Source: Pseudisothecium myosuroides
Lineage: Eukaryota; Streptophyta; Bryopsida; Hypnales; Lembophyllaceae
Assembly (NCBI GenBank): GCA_951799445.1
Contig: OX637295.1
Coordinates: 13,454,001 to 13,518,000 of the forward strand
Reading direction: 5' to 3'
Length of the DNA: 64,000 nucleotides
This document shows, one piece after another, positions 10,302-23,647 of the stretch. The first letter of the stretch is position 1. The number at the start of each line of letters is the position of its first letter. The notes under the pieces are model-generated. The model worked only from the letters and a program-made list of their open reading frames with translations, did not search any database and was not told the origin of the DNA. The translations under genes were made by a program, and so were the position numbers.

Positions 10302-12870
10302 GAATTCCTTGCAAGTTTATTTCACCTCTGTAAGGGCTCTTAACAGCATTGTCAAGTCATTCAGCAAGTATCGTTTATCAGCTAGGGTGTTCTGGAACCG
10401 CATGTGAAGACTCCCACCTTATTTCTATAGCCAAAGATGCTGCTGCACAAGCAGATGCAATCATTCTAGTTATTGGAATAAGCCAACAGCAAGAGAAGGA
10501 AGGACACGATCGGATGAGTTTGCTTCTACCAGGACATCAACAAGCTTTGGTTGAGACTCTGGTTGAGGCCGCTGTTGGTCGCCTTGTGGTGCTTGTCATT
10601 CTCTCTGGAGGTCCGGTGGATGTCTCTTTTGTGAATGATGACCCTCGTGCGAGGTAATGCAAGAAAGACCGGTCCTATTTGGCATCACACTTCAAGTGAT
10701 GGAGTTGGCATCGTCCATAACTTTTGGAGATTGAAGCCAATGCACTTGAATTTTTTTGAAGATGAATAACTTGATAGTGTTTAGATCCCTTATTTTTCAG
10801 AAATTTTCAAAAATCATTTTATATTTAAATTACAATTTAGCTAATTTGTCACACTTTGCAATTTAGGGGTTTTTAGTACTGGGGAGTACCCAAACTTAAT
10901 GATCTAGAGCTGAAATTTCTATGGTCTGTTTACATAGTAGAAAGTCATGTTTCTACAAAAGGAAATTTAAAATTATTTTATTTTATGTCCTCCACATGCG
11001 TGCTAACAGGGCTCCCTTATGGACGCAGTTCTGAACATTCAAAATGATTTCAAGATCATTTTTTTGGTGAAATCTCTTTTCCATGAAGTCTTCCCAAATG
11101 GCCAATTTTTAGTTCTTTAAAAATTGTTTTTTCTATTTTTTACAAATTAAAATGCGAAAGTACCTATTTTCATGAGATTTTGCACTTTTCTAGTTCTCCT
11201 ACTTAGAGAATTTTTCTATGCTTTTCCGTCCTAGCGTACCTTCTTCTTAAAGGTATATACTTTAAACATACTTTTCTGATTTCTTTAAAATTGTTTTTCT
11301 ATTTATACAGTACTCCTGGAAAAAAAATGAGTACTATGGAAAACGCTACGTTTTCCGGTCGGTCTTTCTTGCATTCACCCCGCATTCAAAGCAAAGTGTG
11401 GGCGGGTTATCCAGGAATGGCTGGTGGTCAAGCTATTTCAGATGTGATATTTGGATTCTTCAATCCAGGAACCGCCGTTTGTTTGGATCCTCAATCCATA
11501 TAACCAACCTAATAAGTTAATGGTTAAGTGGGGCGTTACGGTCCACTTGCTAGTTGGAACTTGAGTAACCTATTGTGTGCCTGAACTTGCAAGGTGAGGT
11601 AACTAATGGAGAATGAGGCTTTCAAGTTAGCTAACTGCTGCTGCTCGCTTTGTGTGATAAGGTTTAGCAATTCAACCCTTGGGATCGGCATAATTAGTTT
11701 CTTTGTCTGGATTTGGGGAGTTAGTTAATTGGTGTAAAAGAGTGTAAATCCATTGCAAGTCAGTCAGTGGGGAGTTGGTGTTAATTTGACACGACTTGTG
11801 CAGTGCGGCCATTTAGTATCTAGTTTTAGTGGTTGGAGCTGACGGGATCTTACTGATTCTTACTAGGTAGACTATGAATATTTTTTGAGTCATGATAATT
11901 CTGACCCCGCAGTTGTTCGAGGGCAGAATCTATCCACTGAATCGCATCATTCTGTTCAATTGGCGTAATAGTACTCGCTTTAACTTGTTCATGTTTGTTG
12001 CAATTGACAGGAGGTCGTTTAACACAATCATGGTACTACGAAAACTACACCAACGTCGACATGTCCAACATGAACATGCGACCCAACGCGACCGCGGGCT
12101 ATCCAGGGCGAACATATTCTTTTTTCACTGATACTCCAATCTGGGAGTTTGGTTACGGCCTGAGCTACTCTGATTTCTCCTATTCAAGATTTGCAGCTCC
12201 TCAATCGCTCATGGCTCCTCCTTTACGGCACCAGCTTTGCAGTTCCGACAAGGCAGTCTTGAAGTCCAATCTCAACCGTCTCGACCAAGAGAAAGGTGAG
12301 AGATCCTGCTCTAATGCTCATATTATTTCGGTGTTTCATTAAATTACGGAGCAGCACTGAATAGTATCGTGGTTATGAGATGCAACGTTTTGAAGCTGGG
12401 TTTCATTTCCTTGTGGTAATGCATACATGTGATGGTCCGGAGCTTGCCTGATGGTTAGCTCCAAACTGTAATGCTTTTTCACCATCATGTGCAGTGTTAC
12501 TAAATAGATGATTTAATAGCATGAGCCTTGTTACTGCAGTGGCGTGCCAGAACTCAAGTTTCCTTGTGAGAGTAACCGTGAGAAACGACGGTCCACTAAG
12601 TGGCGACCATTCTGTGCTCCTCTTCACCAAGCCCCCTTCAAGCGGCGTTGGTGGAGCTCCTTTGAAGCAGCTGGTGAGCTTTGAGCGTGTGCACGTGGAG
12701 ATTGGAGCGGAACAGGAAGTGGTGTTCAAAGTGAACTAATGTGAAGATTTGGGGACCGTCGGAGATGATGGAATTCGCACTATAGCTATCAGAGTGCACA
12801 CTCTCATGGTTGGGGCGGTGCACCATCCATTAATGATTGTGAGTGCCATTTTGACCTCCATCTTGTTCTT

Positions 12871-14192
12871 TACACCTGATGAATTAGGTGATTCAATATT
12901 GCATTAATAATGATATTTCGTATTATATTACATTTAGTGTTACTTACCTTATTTTCTGACTTGAATACTAATCCTCATTTTCATTTAGTTAATAAATAGT
13001 GTTTAGGTTTAGGTTGATGTTTAGCCTTGGTAACATTAGTGGTAATCTTGACATTTAGTGCATTACATGCATCAACATGAACACTACTAAAAATTACAAT
13101 TGTTGACAAATAGTGTTCATGTTGACATTTAGCGTTGGTAACACTACAATTGTAGTGTTGGTAGTCTTGTTGACATTTAGTCTTGGAGTTTGGTTTTAGT
13201 GTTGGAAACACTAAATATTATTTTTAGTGAAGTAGTTGCATATAGTACTAGGAAATTCACTCCTACAGGTATTCTAGAAAAACATAGCTACATTACAATT
13301 GGCAGGGTTCAACATTTCCAACTTTTGGTTAGAGTTTCTATTCGACGAGAGATGTGAGAATTAGGTCTAGTCATTAGTTCTAACCGTTTTGCAAATCCAT
13401 TATTTTAACACTTGGTGGATATCAGGAGTATTGGAGCTTGGGTCATGAAGAATTATAGGTGTTGAAAGTTCTCAAGGGCGTGTAGCATGATCAATTTAAA
13501 CTTTTACAAGGGAGAACTACACTTGTAATCTCTTATTGTTCTCATCTTGTTGGAGATTCATTTTGGGAATTGCACAATAGCGGCATTATCATTGGTGCAC
13601 CTCCTAGAGTCCTAGTAACTTAAGTTCAACCCTGGTCTTGGATGATCTTATGCCTCCAAGTGAGATTCTATGCTCTAGTCACTGAGCATGAGCATTTACC
13701 TGCAAGGAAGGTTGAATGCATGTGAGAGTAGATTAATATCATCGTGTAGAACTTCACCTAATCATTTGCTTTTGTATATATACAGGTGTGAAAAAGAATC
13801 ATCTCAATTAGTTTGACTTTGGATTGTAGATAGAATAATCTTTTGGATCGTTGCAAGGCCGCACGTGTGAAGCTTCAAATTTCAAGGTCGGTGATGGCAT
13901 AAACTTCAATATTGTGGTGGTTGCATTTGTATCTGACATGTATAGACAAGGAAGCTCAGTTCCAAAGAGCAGAAAGATGAGGTAGAAAGATCTGAACATA
14001 TAGTAGTTTCTATTGGAATCCTTAATGAGACATTGTTGGCATACCAATATATGAACATGAAATTTGACTATGTGAACTAAGCGATAACGAGTGTCTAGAG
14101 TTACTCACTCTAGAATCATTCATTTAAGCATTTGATCATGGTTCCAATTATTATATTGTATAAGCTTTTTGTAGTTTTTTCATTGAATTATA
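12871..14192. other. Intergenic AT-rich DNA with a TTTAGTGTT-rich repeat patch
   Basis: Between about 12990 and 13230 there are many short copies of variants of GTTGACATTTAGTGTTGG in both orientations, suggestive of an old foldback. The rest holds nothing I can support. Confidence 0.4.
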
Positions 14193-14769
14193 CTCCCTCT
14201 ATCCTACTAAAAAACTCTAAAACCTTCCTTGCGAGGGATTAACTATATTTTTAGTCTTTGTGCCAGTGGTACATACATTCTAGAACTAATCATCTATCTC
14301 CTAAATCTATGCAAAATCTCCAACTTAGGCACCATCATTTAGGCATCCAAAAGCTATGTGGAAAGTATCATATTTGAGCATCGTTTATAAATGCCGCCAG
14401 CTCGTCATTTCTGATGATTTAAAGGTTGGTGGCAACAATGGGATTGTAGAAATATATGCTCCCAACCTAAATACCGCATCTACGAAACGTGGCCCCCTTC
14501 ATGAACAAATCTCTATAGCGCCAAAGTAGTCCCCAAATCCATTGTCAACACAATTATTTCAAAAAGTAGCAAGTACAAGGTGCTTCATAGTTCATATGGG
14601 CGAGGCCAAGCTTGTTAGGAGAGGAATGTTCCTTGATTGCTTGCCACTTACTCCCACAAAGTCATTCAATACAGCCAATGCTTACTCAATGGTCAAAATT
14701 AGTAAATGGAGGTTTTTAGTGGGACAAAAATTGTGCCTCATTTGGAGGTTTTTAGTGAAACAGAGGGAG
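14193..14769. mobile_element. Stowaway/mariner-type non-autonomous element (577 bp)
   Basis: It begins CTCCCTCTATCCTACTAAAA and ends with an inverted counterpart (TTTTTAGTGAAACAGAGGGAG). It is flanked by TA at 14191-14192 and TA at 14770-14771, the target duplication of Tc1/mariner elements. A second subterminal copy of GGAGGTTTTTAGTG lies near 14707. The length is above that of typical Stowaway MITEs, and no transposase is visible. Confidence 0.75.
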
Positions 14770-17700
14770 TATTTGAGAGCCAATAGAGGACTTGAGATTC
14801 TCCGTATAAATAAATTATAAATTTTTAAAGTGTTGAAAATGGATGTATCCAGATTCTACCTTCCGCTTTCATGACTAGAAGTTGTATGTCTTAGTTGAGA
14901 ATCTTGAAGGTAGGTTTTAGAAACATGTTGCATTTAAGTGCAATTACCTTAATTATGGCTCCTTGCAAAACCATCCACCATGCACCATACAAGTTGCAAG
15001 ATAATGAGGTATTTAGAAGTCTAACTTTGAATTGTGATTTTATGTACGTAGCTTGCTTTAACTTATTTACCACTTCAGATCCTTGAATGAGTTCATTTTG
15101 CTTTTAAATTTGCTTTGGATTGAATACAAAGTAACACCTTCTTAACAAATATATAGTTCTTCCAAATATCATTATTGGTATTTACTATATAATACTACTA
15201 TTAATAATTTAATAATATTAAATATGATAGCATCAAATATAGTAGAATATGCAATAATGTAAAAAAATTTAGTACGATAGCATCAAAATTAATAAAATAT
15301 TTAAAATTTATTACTAAAATAATAATAATGTATTTTTTAGTATTATTTATTAGATTAGATTATTCAAAATTAGGTTGTCGGAAGTTTGAATTCTACATTT
15401 TTGCATTAAGTGTTGATACTTAGTCACACATCCATGTTTGTCAAACAAAATGTCTTTATGATCATGTGTATTGTGGTTTATAATAATTATAAAAACTTCT
15501 AAGTTTAGAGGCTAGTAGTCTATATAGTACCATTTTTTAGTAGTTATTGCCATGGTGCTATAATCCATACAGTCGAAAGGCCTTATTTTGACTCTTTAAT
15601 CCTAGAAGGTTGTTGCCTTAGTGATAGGTATTCAATAAAAAAACTGACTCAATTTTTAAACTAGTAAGTGAATTTTTTTATTTCTATAATGACAAAAATA
15701 GACATTCATCAAGCACTTATTGTTAGTGGCATTTTTCTAGGATAAAGGATTTTTGTAAAATATCTCTTAACCCCTCTAAATGCCCTTGTAAATGCCCAAG
15801 GTCATTTTTGAGCTTCTTGGAAATTTCTCTAAATTGAACAAAAGGCCATTTTGATAGGTTTCATCAATTTTTTTTAATTGTAACCGTACAAATTCAAGCT
15901 AGATATGTTGCAAAATCACATGGGAAAAATAAAACAAAACAATATTATTTATGAATTGAAAGACTATAATGTTTGATCATGAGGATGTTAAAACTATGAA
16001 AGTGATTTAGAGTCTTTCAATCCTCCTTTTGCAAGTCAAATATATCTAAAAAATTGGTCACCAAAAAATATGACGTTAAAGGACATAACATGCATCACCC
16101 CAATTAATTTATAGCCTCTAAAAATCTAGTACTAAACAATTCTTTTAAATGAACCTCTAACATGATTTTTTTCTTCAAGATCTAGTGTATTTGAGGCTCA
16201 TTTCCAAGAGCTTTCAACACTAGAAATCAAGATTTGCAATGGACACCCTTGTACAAAATCATAAATAGAAATATTATAAATTTATAATCATTCATTTTCA
16301 AAATTAGATTTTTGATTCTAAAATTGGATTTCAAAAAGAATTTGTAAAAAACCTAAAAATAATAATTTGATAAGGTTTCATTTAATTTCAAAGTTTTTCA
16401 ATATCAAAATTTAATGCCTTGGGCACCTAAAGATTACTACACATCTAAAAAAATTAAGCAACATCAAATGTTAGAAATAATTTTCATTAAAATATTCAAA
16501 AAGTTTATTAATCCCTAAATAATAAAAGAACCTACTTTGGGAGGTTTGAAAACTCAGGTAGGCTATATTGATTTCATAATTTGAAATTTTTGCATGAGGG
16601 TAGTTGTTGTTGATTGATGAGTTGTTGTAGATAGAGTCTTGGGTTGTTTGTAGGCAAGGTCACGAAGGTGTTTTTGGATAACGCGGCATTCGGAGTCGCG
16701 TTGAGGGTTTATGCTTTATTCTCTAAGTATAAATAAAGTGTTTTGGAAGTAAAGATTATCTCCTTCTTGCCTTGCACATTGTCTTTTTGAGTTTTACTGC
16801 TTGAATTCCCCATCATTTGCCATGTTTGGGACCCTTGTCAAATTGTGCTCACCACTTAAAGAAGAAGTTTTAATACAAAGTTGCCAATTTCTTGGACTTC
16901 TTTCTTTTTTTTCTTCTCTTAATCTTTCTTTCTCTTCTAAAAGGACCAAAAGGACCAAAAAGGTACTAAAAGGCACTAAAAGGACCAAAAAGGTAGATGA
17001 AGATCAATTTAAATAAAACAAGATGTAGAAATGTTTGTTTGCATATTTATCAAAAAAAAGTTCATGATATATACAAAGAATTGAAACATCTATGTATAAT
17101 TCTAAAAAATACATAGAAAAAGTTCCCTTCAATTAAAATTAAAACTAATTCATAGTGCTTTATTCATAATAAAAAATCTTAAATTTTTATTAAGAAGCCC
17201 CCAAAGTTGGGTAGCTTGTCCCATGATGCATGTATTAAAAAAATTCATATAATTAGGTTCTTAATGCTGTTATTGTCTTCAAAAAATATTCATTTCATGT
17301 ATATCATTATATTTTTTGAATTCTTTGTTAAAAGAGCTACAAGAGTTTTTGTCATAAAAACAAATTATATTCCTTGAAATTGGACTAAAATGCATAATAA
17401 GTGATTATAATCAAGGCCATATAATACATGAGTTGTGCATCTAGGCATAGAAGACACTAGTCATGTCATGATAGATTACCTCACCTTTTGCAATATCACT
17501 ATAAGAAGAATATATGTTTGTGTTACAATGGCTACAATACTCTAATAAGCATACATTTAAGATTTTCTACAGTGAAAAGGGTCTTGATTCATAGAGACAT
17601 TGGAAAGCAAAGGGTCCTCTACCTTGAAGTTCAGAATGCTATGGGACACTGGGACATTTAGCCAATTATTTGGAAAATTTAGGTTAACTATCCATCTTCT

Positions 17701-18084
17701 AAGTTTACTATGTATAAAAGTGAATCGTACGCGTAGGTCAGATTCGGCACCTAGCTGCCAAAATAGTTTACTTTTTGTGGTTCGACAACTTGGCAACTTG
17801 ATTTAGATTTCTTGGCTTTTGGCATTTTATTTTTTCTAATTTTTAGACACTTCTAATTTTGGATTGATTTTTTCAATTCATGCTTAAATGTGTTTCCTTT
17901 TCTAAAAAAATTCAAGAATAAGTTTTGGATGTTCAAAATTAGCAACAATGAAAGTTTTTCAGATTTTCAAAAATAGTTGTACAATTTTTAAAATTTCAAA
18001 CACGATCCAAATTTTTCCTACTTGTTTCCGAAACTGACCAACACATACGATATTATTATAAAGTCGATGCTCTTAAAATTACAA
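14770..18084. other. Intergenic AT-rich DNA
   Basis: No gene is recognised. A short tandem array of ACCAAAAAGG/ACTAAAAGG-like units lies at about 16938-16995. A GC-richer patch at 16620-16800 with a possible poly(A) signal region could be an old LTR end, but I could not support its borders. Confidence 0.4.
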
Positions 18085-19515
18085 TAATGCAATTAAGGTA
18101 AGGTAACTGCACTTACTTGTGATTTCTTCCTAAAATTGAACCCTAAAAATTCTTTCCTAAATTATATTTTTACTATTCAATATTTATAAGAGTCTAGTGG
18201 TCAATTTAAAAAATATTTATTTTTGGCACACTTTTAGAAATTCATATTGTATTCATCTAGTGTCCAATAAATGGATAAGAAGAGAATCTAAAATATTCTT
18301 TTGACCCTTAACAAGATCCAACCAAAAATTGGGCAATTTAATCCCCAAAGGACCAAGGCCTTTTTTCTGCCAAAAAACACTTAGAACTGCCAATTCTATA
18401 GCAAAGAGTAAAAAAAATTAAAAAATATTTTTTTTGTACATCTAACCGTAAGATCTTACAACTAACTAGTATGAGAATATATATAAAAAAAATTCAAAAT
18501 TTTTGACCGCATAGATTGCAAGATATTTGCATTTAAAGTAGAAAAAACAAGTTTTTTAGCACATTGCGAGACAATTAGGATTAGATTTTTTGACTTTGAA
18601 CATTTTTAACTTAAAATTTTTGCACTACAAAGTTTTGAACTTTAAATCTCTACAGTGGAAAATTGAGTTGAGAGTCTAGGGGAAAAAAAAGGATTTGAAA
18701 AAAAATTAATTTTTATTCTTTAAAAAATTGTTAGGTAAAAGTAGATGTGAGATAGAAAGAAAATCTAAGATATTGATATCTTTTAGATGGAATTAAAATG
18801 CACTAATCCCAACAATATGATTGTTCTAGAAAGCAAACTCAACCTTGTGCAACTTTTTTTTTTGAAAAATTGTGAAAATTGCATTAAAAAATGAATCCTA
18901 CAAGTTATTTTTCAAGATTATGCTCTAATTGTCCCCAAAACAAGATTGTCCATAACTCTCTCATAATAAATCCAAATAGAATGAATCAAAGCTTTCTATG
19001 TAGTCAAAAATATAATCTATAAGAAAAAAAAATTCCAAAAAAAAATTCCAAATTTCGAATTTTTTTTTTGCTACCCCCCTCTTCCTTGTTTTGAGCTTAT
19101 TTGAGCATAACTATTGTTCCCGGGCACCAATTGAAAAAAATTAATATTCCCATGAAGATAATCAATTTTTCTATATTAATAAAAAGTTTCAAAAAATTAA
19201 GACAAAAATTGAACCCGTAGGTACTTGCCCAAAATCCCATTTGTCCCCCTAAGGGACAATGGTCCTTTAGGGGTTAATGCACTTAATATAAGGTAACTAC
19301 ACCTACTTGTGACCCCTTTCTAAAATAGACCCCTACAAATTCTTTCATACCATGTAAATACTACTATTCATAAGAGTTTAAAGTTGGTTATAGAAATACC
19401 TATTCTTAGCACTTCAAAAATTTGTAGCTTATTCATCCAGTGCCCAATAAATGAATAAGAAAATCTAAAATATTCTTTAGACCTCCAACAAGATCCAACC
19501 AAGAATTGATCAATT
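18085..19515. repeat. Pair of diverged direct repeats about 1.2 kb apart
   Basis: Positions 18085-18335 and 19272-19515 share GGTAACT.CACCTACTTGTGA, ATTCTTTC, the (A/T)TCATCTAGTGTCCAATAAAT motif and ACAAGATCCAACCAA in the same order. The DNA between them ends with a short inverted partner of the start (GGACCAAGGCC... and GGACAATGGTCC). This may be a small TRIM-like element or a local duplication. No TG..CA borders or target duplication were established. Confidence 0.5.
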
Positions 19516-20002
19516 GCTCAATTGATGATAGGAACAATCGGCTGAATTGCTTATGCGGACGTGTGCAGTAGTTACCTTATTAGCAAAACACAGGGAAAGG
19601 CGGTATTTCACCTCCTTGTGTGGAAGTTGTTACTGTCCACGGAATTCTTGCAACTTGGGAGCATGGGCCTGCACAAATCAATGCAGACAGTCGGCAGAGT
19701 CTCAGCGCTTGAAGATTTCCAGTCAATTTTGGTTGGATCAATTGTAGATCAATTCCAGATCACTTCAGATAGTCGGCAATCTCAGCGCACAGAAATTTCT
19801 AATGTAGTCAAACAAATTGTTTTGCTAGCCAACCCGTAGCGACATGAATGCTGAATCCTAAACGACAGGCCAACTGGCCAAGCCCCTGGGTCTTGGTTGA
19901 CAAAAAGTGTCTTTTGTAGTTTTTTGGAATGTGAAATACCTATTGTAAATTACTCCACTCCGCCCAATAGTGAATATGGCTTTGTCAAGCACCAAATTTA
20001 CA

Positions 20003-20108
20003 CTGCAAAGTTGAAGCACTATATGTAGTTCACTTGCAGTAGGCTGCAAAGTCAAAGCACTATATGTAGTTCACTTACAGTAGGTTGCAAAGTCAAAGCA
20101 CTATTTGT
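20003..20108. repeat. 41-bp tandem repeat, about 2.6 copies
   Basis: Units start at 20003, 20044 and 20085 and share TGCAAAGT(T/C)(G/A)AAGCACTA and TGTAGTTCACTT. The spacing is 41 bp both times. Confidence 0.8.
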
Positions 20109-20168
20109 AATATTCTCTTGTGCATGTTTTGACTGCACAAACTTTGGGCAAGCGAGAAGACCCATATC

Positions 20169-20422
20169 CTACACAAAATAGTGAAATAAGGTTGTTTGAC
20201 CATTAGGTTGCCTTACTTTAAAAAAAATTCCATACAAGCCATCAAAGTAAATAAATATTTCTACAAATATTTTTGTTTGTACACATGGAGGTTCATGAGT
20301 CCCAATTATAGTAGTACTTAATTCAAAAGTAGTGCATTCTTGTAGAGAAACAATAAATATTTATATAGTGTAGAGTGTCTAGAAATTAGTGTGGGACAAC
20401 CTAATTTCACTATTTTGTGTAG
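20169..20422. mobile_element. MITE family M, copy 1 (254 bp)
   Basis: Terminal inverted repeats are CTACACAAAATAGTGAAAT and ATTTCACTATTTTGTGTAG. The interior contains GCCATCAAAGTAAATAAA and ACACATGGAGGTTCATGAGT. Two more copies are at 33176-33420 (inverted) and about 38307-38556. A TA inside each tip could be the target duplication. Confidence 0.75.
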
Positions 20423-23400
20423 ATGTCCCTTAGGGCTGCCCTCTAGGAAAGTGCAGAGAATGTTCTTTAAGGGTTAACTTATCTACGCAAGCTGACTCAC
20501 AGGCTCCCTTTTTTCATTTGTTTAGTCGTAAACACTTCAGTAGGTAATTCGAATATAATAAGGGTGTCTGTAAAACATCATTGTCTTAGATCATTCCTTA
20601 CAACATCCTCGGGAATGATCTTTTCTTGCAACAATTGTCTTAGATCGGGTGGGCTTTTAGACACGTTCAAGCTTGTTCACAGAGTTCTGACGAGCGGGTA
20701 TTGTGACTTTGTGGTCGATTTGCCGTGGGATTTTCGGTTTTTTTCATTCAATACGTACAGTTCTGTTGCGCAGTCTATCGATCACTGTTGTTTGCACACA
20801 GTTCAGTTTGATACCGACTGGTGGCCAGATTCAATTGCACGCAGAAGTCGAGATTCGAAGCTGCTTCAAGTGGTGGATTCTGACACAGTGGAGTCTCTAG
20901 GCATGCGTGAGCTCAGGGGCTGCAAGATGAGCAGGTATTGATTCAGAGCCCACTCCAAATTAAGTTTGTCTAAATGTCTTCTCTTTTGTGTACTCTGGTA
21001 TGGGTGCTTCAATTCGTGTCTGCAGTGAAATGATTGTGCGAATTGTACGTAATGCTCTTCAGTGTCCGTGGCTCGTACCGTATTTTTTTTTTCACGCTTA
21101 AGGAGTAGCTAGTACTACCGCCAAACTGAGGGTTTCGTTGCTTGCCGGCATATTTTCTGGGCTCACACTAGTTAGTCACAAACAAGTGGCCTCGTGGTGG
21201 TTCGTATGATCCGGAGAGCATATTGCTAGCGTTTGTAGTTAAGGGTTCACTGACAGGGATCTTGAGGACGCATGCAAGGATGTCCGATCCCGCTGTACGG
21301 TCCTTTCAGTATTCGTTAGTTCAACCGGCGCACTTGTGAAACCCGGTTCAATGTGTACGGTACTTGCCTCTGGGGTTTCCCTCCGTATCCCTCGGTGGAA
21401 GGTATATCCGATACCTAGTCGGTTGTGACTTCAGTTTAACTCGCAATGCCTGCTGACTGGCTGAAATTTTTCAGCCCCTGTCTACGTTGACACCGGCAGT
21501 CTTTTAAGGAAAACACTGGGCGCGCACTCGCGCAGTCCCTGAATTTGGGGGGAGTCAAAGTGACCCCACCGTTGCTTAATAATATTATGCCTTTCAAGAG
21601 ATAGTGATTGGGGGCATCACACTAGTTACGGTCTCCAGGTGGTTTGTATCCGGATTATATATTACTGCCGTTAGTGATCGAGATTTACATGCATCTTAAT
21701 GACGCATGCGTGGAATGTTATTTTACGGCCATTTCACTAAGCATCCCATCCTGAAACGTGAGCTTCCATGTCAGTCCACACAGGGACATTCTCTCTGGTT
21801 CAATTCTCGGATTGCCATTCTTAGATTACAGTGTTGCCAACGGCGAAAATTTGTAGGTACCCTGTTTTCTCCTTTCCCTGATCGACTCCCCCTGTTGCTA
21901 GTGCTAAACATACCCTAAACTTCTCAAATTCCCCATTTCCCCAAAGGGAAAACAAGTATAATTTCCCTGTGCCTGGGGTCTTTGGAGAGACTGCCCAACT
22001 TAGAAGCCTAGTACATCCTCTACTGGTTTGAAAATTGTGAACTTGGAAACAAGAGCAGCCATGTTACTAGAAATTACTAAACTGTATCCGTGGCGACACT
22101 ATTTCCAATAACTAGCTAGCTCTTGCCAGTTACTAGCCTCAAAAGTGTCAAGTTTGCCCATGACTTACGTGCAGTTGGACAAACCCAGAGAAGCTATGGA
22201 CGTACATATTTGGCTGTGATAGGATGGTTTTGTAACTTTTGATAGTGGTATGCAATTAAGTACTTAATTTGTCTAGATAGCAGATGACTCTAAAACTACC
22301 CTTCTCCTGTTTTGGAGCTTGAACACATGCCTGCACTTTGGGACTTAGATACTCCAAGTTCAGATGCACCTGGATATATCGGGTAGTGTTTGCAACTTTG
22401 CAACATTTTGCTGGAATGAGTCTAGTAGAATGAATCTGAGCTAATGCTCAAAAAGGTTGCATGTAGAGTACCGTTTTAATCCTGACGGTACCACAGAGTA
22501 GCTTTTGGATGATTTTGAATGAGCGGTAGAGGATGCAATTTTTCATCTAGTACTTTTGAGAAAGTTTTTTTGAGTGTGTTCAAGTGCATGGTGGTGAAAT
22601 TCCCTCATTGAGGTATTATTGACTTTTCTGTAGAAGAAGATGCAAAAAAAGGATCACAAAAGATGTTTTTCTAGTGTATTTTGGCAACTCATACCTCCTT
22701 GCTCTTGATTTGAATTTTAGGCATGAATATGATTTTTTTGAATTTGAGTTTAAAAAATGAAATGAAGCTTATTTGGACTAGTTTCTACTCAATTTTCAAA
22801 TCTTAAAAAAATTCATAGCTTTCAACATTTTATTACAATTTGAAAAATTGGGTTTATAAGCATAGTCTGCTAATTTTCTAATTTTAGAACAATATTGAAC
22901 TAAGGTTCACACCACGATGTTTTAAACTAAGGTAACTAGGTAAGTAACCAAATCTATTCCCAACCCTTTGAGAGATTCATCTCTTATTATCAAGAGTCAT
23001 AATTGATTAATTTGTCTTCATTCGCAATTTGGAAAAAAATTTAGTGGAAAGAAAATTATCTTAAAATTATTTTAAAGAATTTTCTACAAATATTTGAAGT
23101 GAAAAGGTAGTTAGATAGTAGGTACCTCTTAGTGTCTTTAGACATGTATTAAATTGCTCCTCAAAAAGTAGGAATCCAATGGATGAGAATCCATCAATAT
23201 CTCAAAAGCGATTGGACTTGAGTGGAATTGGGTTATGAACAAATTGGTTTTGGATCAAAAGGTAGGGCTTAGAAATGGGAAGGGGGTTGGGAACAAGGTG
23301 TTCTACCTTATAATATATGTCAGTGCCAAAAATTACAAATCTTTTAAGCCTATTTTGTATTTGATATGAATTTTCTTCACTTTCTCTTAAAAAATTCAGA

Positions 23401-23639
23401 AAAAAGGTGAAAATTTCACAATTTTTTTTGAAAACTTCATGTTCAAAGAACTTGTGATTGCATCTCTAAAACATAAAATAAAATAAAATAAAATAAATTC
23501 TACCCCCAAATCTATGGCAAAATGGAGCATTCAAAGCAATGAATTTTTTAGGTTCTTTTCATGGCCATAGGGTCCGTTTTTTCAGGGTTAATATATTGCT
23601 GACTGATTCTAGCTGTTGTGTTAATTCCATTTCATTGCA
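20423..23639. other. Region upstream of the lectin/PAN gene
   Basis: Positions 20460-21950 are less AT-rich than the surroundings and could hold promoter or 5' untranslated exons of the next gene, but I see no coding match. The open stretches at 20564-20941 and 21706-21918 have no recognisable domains. The part from 22.2 to 23.6 kb is AT-rich. An (AAAAT)n microsatellite lies at about 23468-23497. A splice acceptor (TTCATTGCAG, ending 23640) suggests that an intron ends just before the start codon exon. Confidence 0.45.
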
Positions 23640-23647
23640 GCTTGGAC

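Larger units (their letters stand above)
4587..12870 (+). pseudogene. Beta-D-xylosidase (glycoside hydrolase family 3), broken by a transposon and two stops
   Basis: Plant GH3 beta-xylosidases are secreted enzymes that trim xylan and arabinoxylan in the cell wall. Recognisable exons in order: about 4587-4767 ([15 protein letters not shown]), about 5348-5441 (IVSDCDAV with the SD motif that carries the GH3 nucleophile), 5917-6266 (GMDLNCG ... RLGLFDG ... LAVIGPHAN), 10302-10655 (EKEGHDRMSLLLPGHQ), about 11395-11480 (WAGYPGMAGGQAISDVIFG), 12010-12296 (GYPGRTYSFF ... FGYGLSYSDF) and 12535-12870. The gene starts abruptly at the transposon tip, so roughly the first quarter is absent. Two in-frame TAA codons are visible: 10331-10333, where the family has PLQGL, and 12736-12738, just before CEDLGTVGDDGIRT, which continues in the same frame. 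The exon 3 to 4 junction keeps phase. Family assignment is confident and loss of function is very likely. Confidence 0.88.

Noticed and set aside
16620..16800. Possible LTR end with poly(A)-like signal
   Set aside because: No TG..CA border, primer-binding site or second copy was found.
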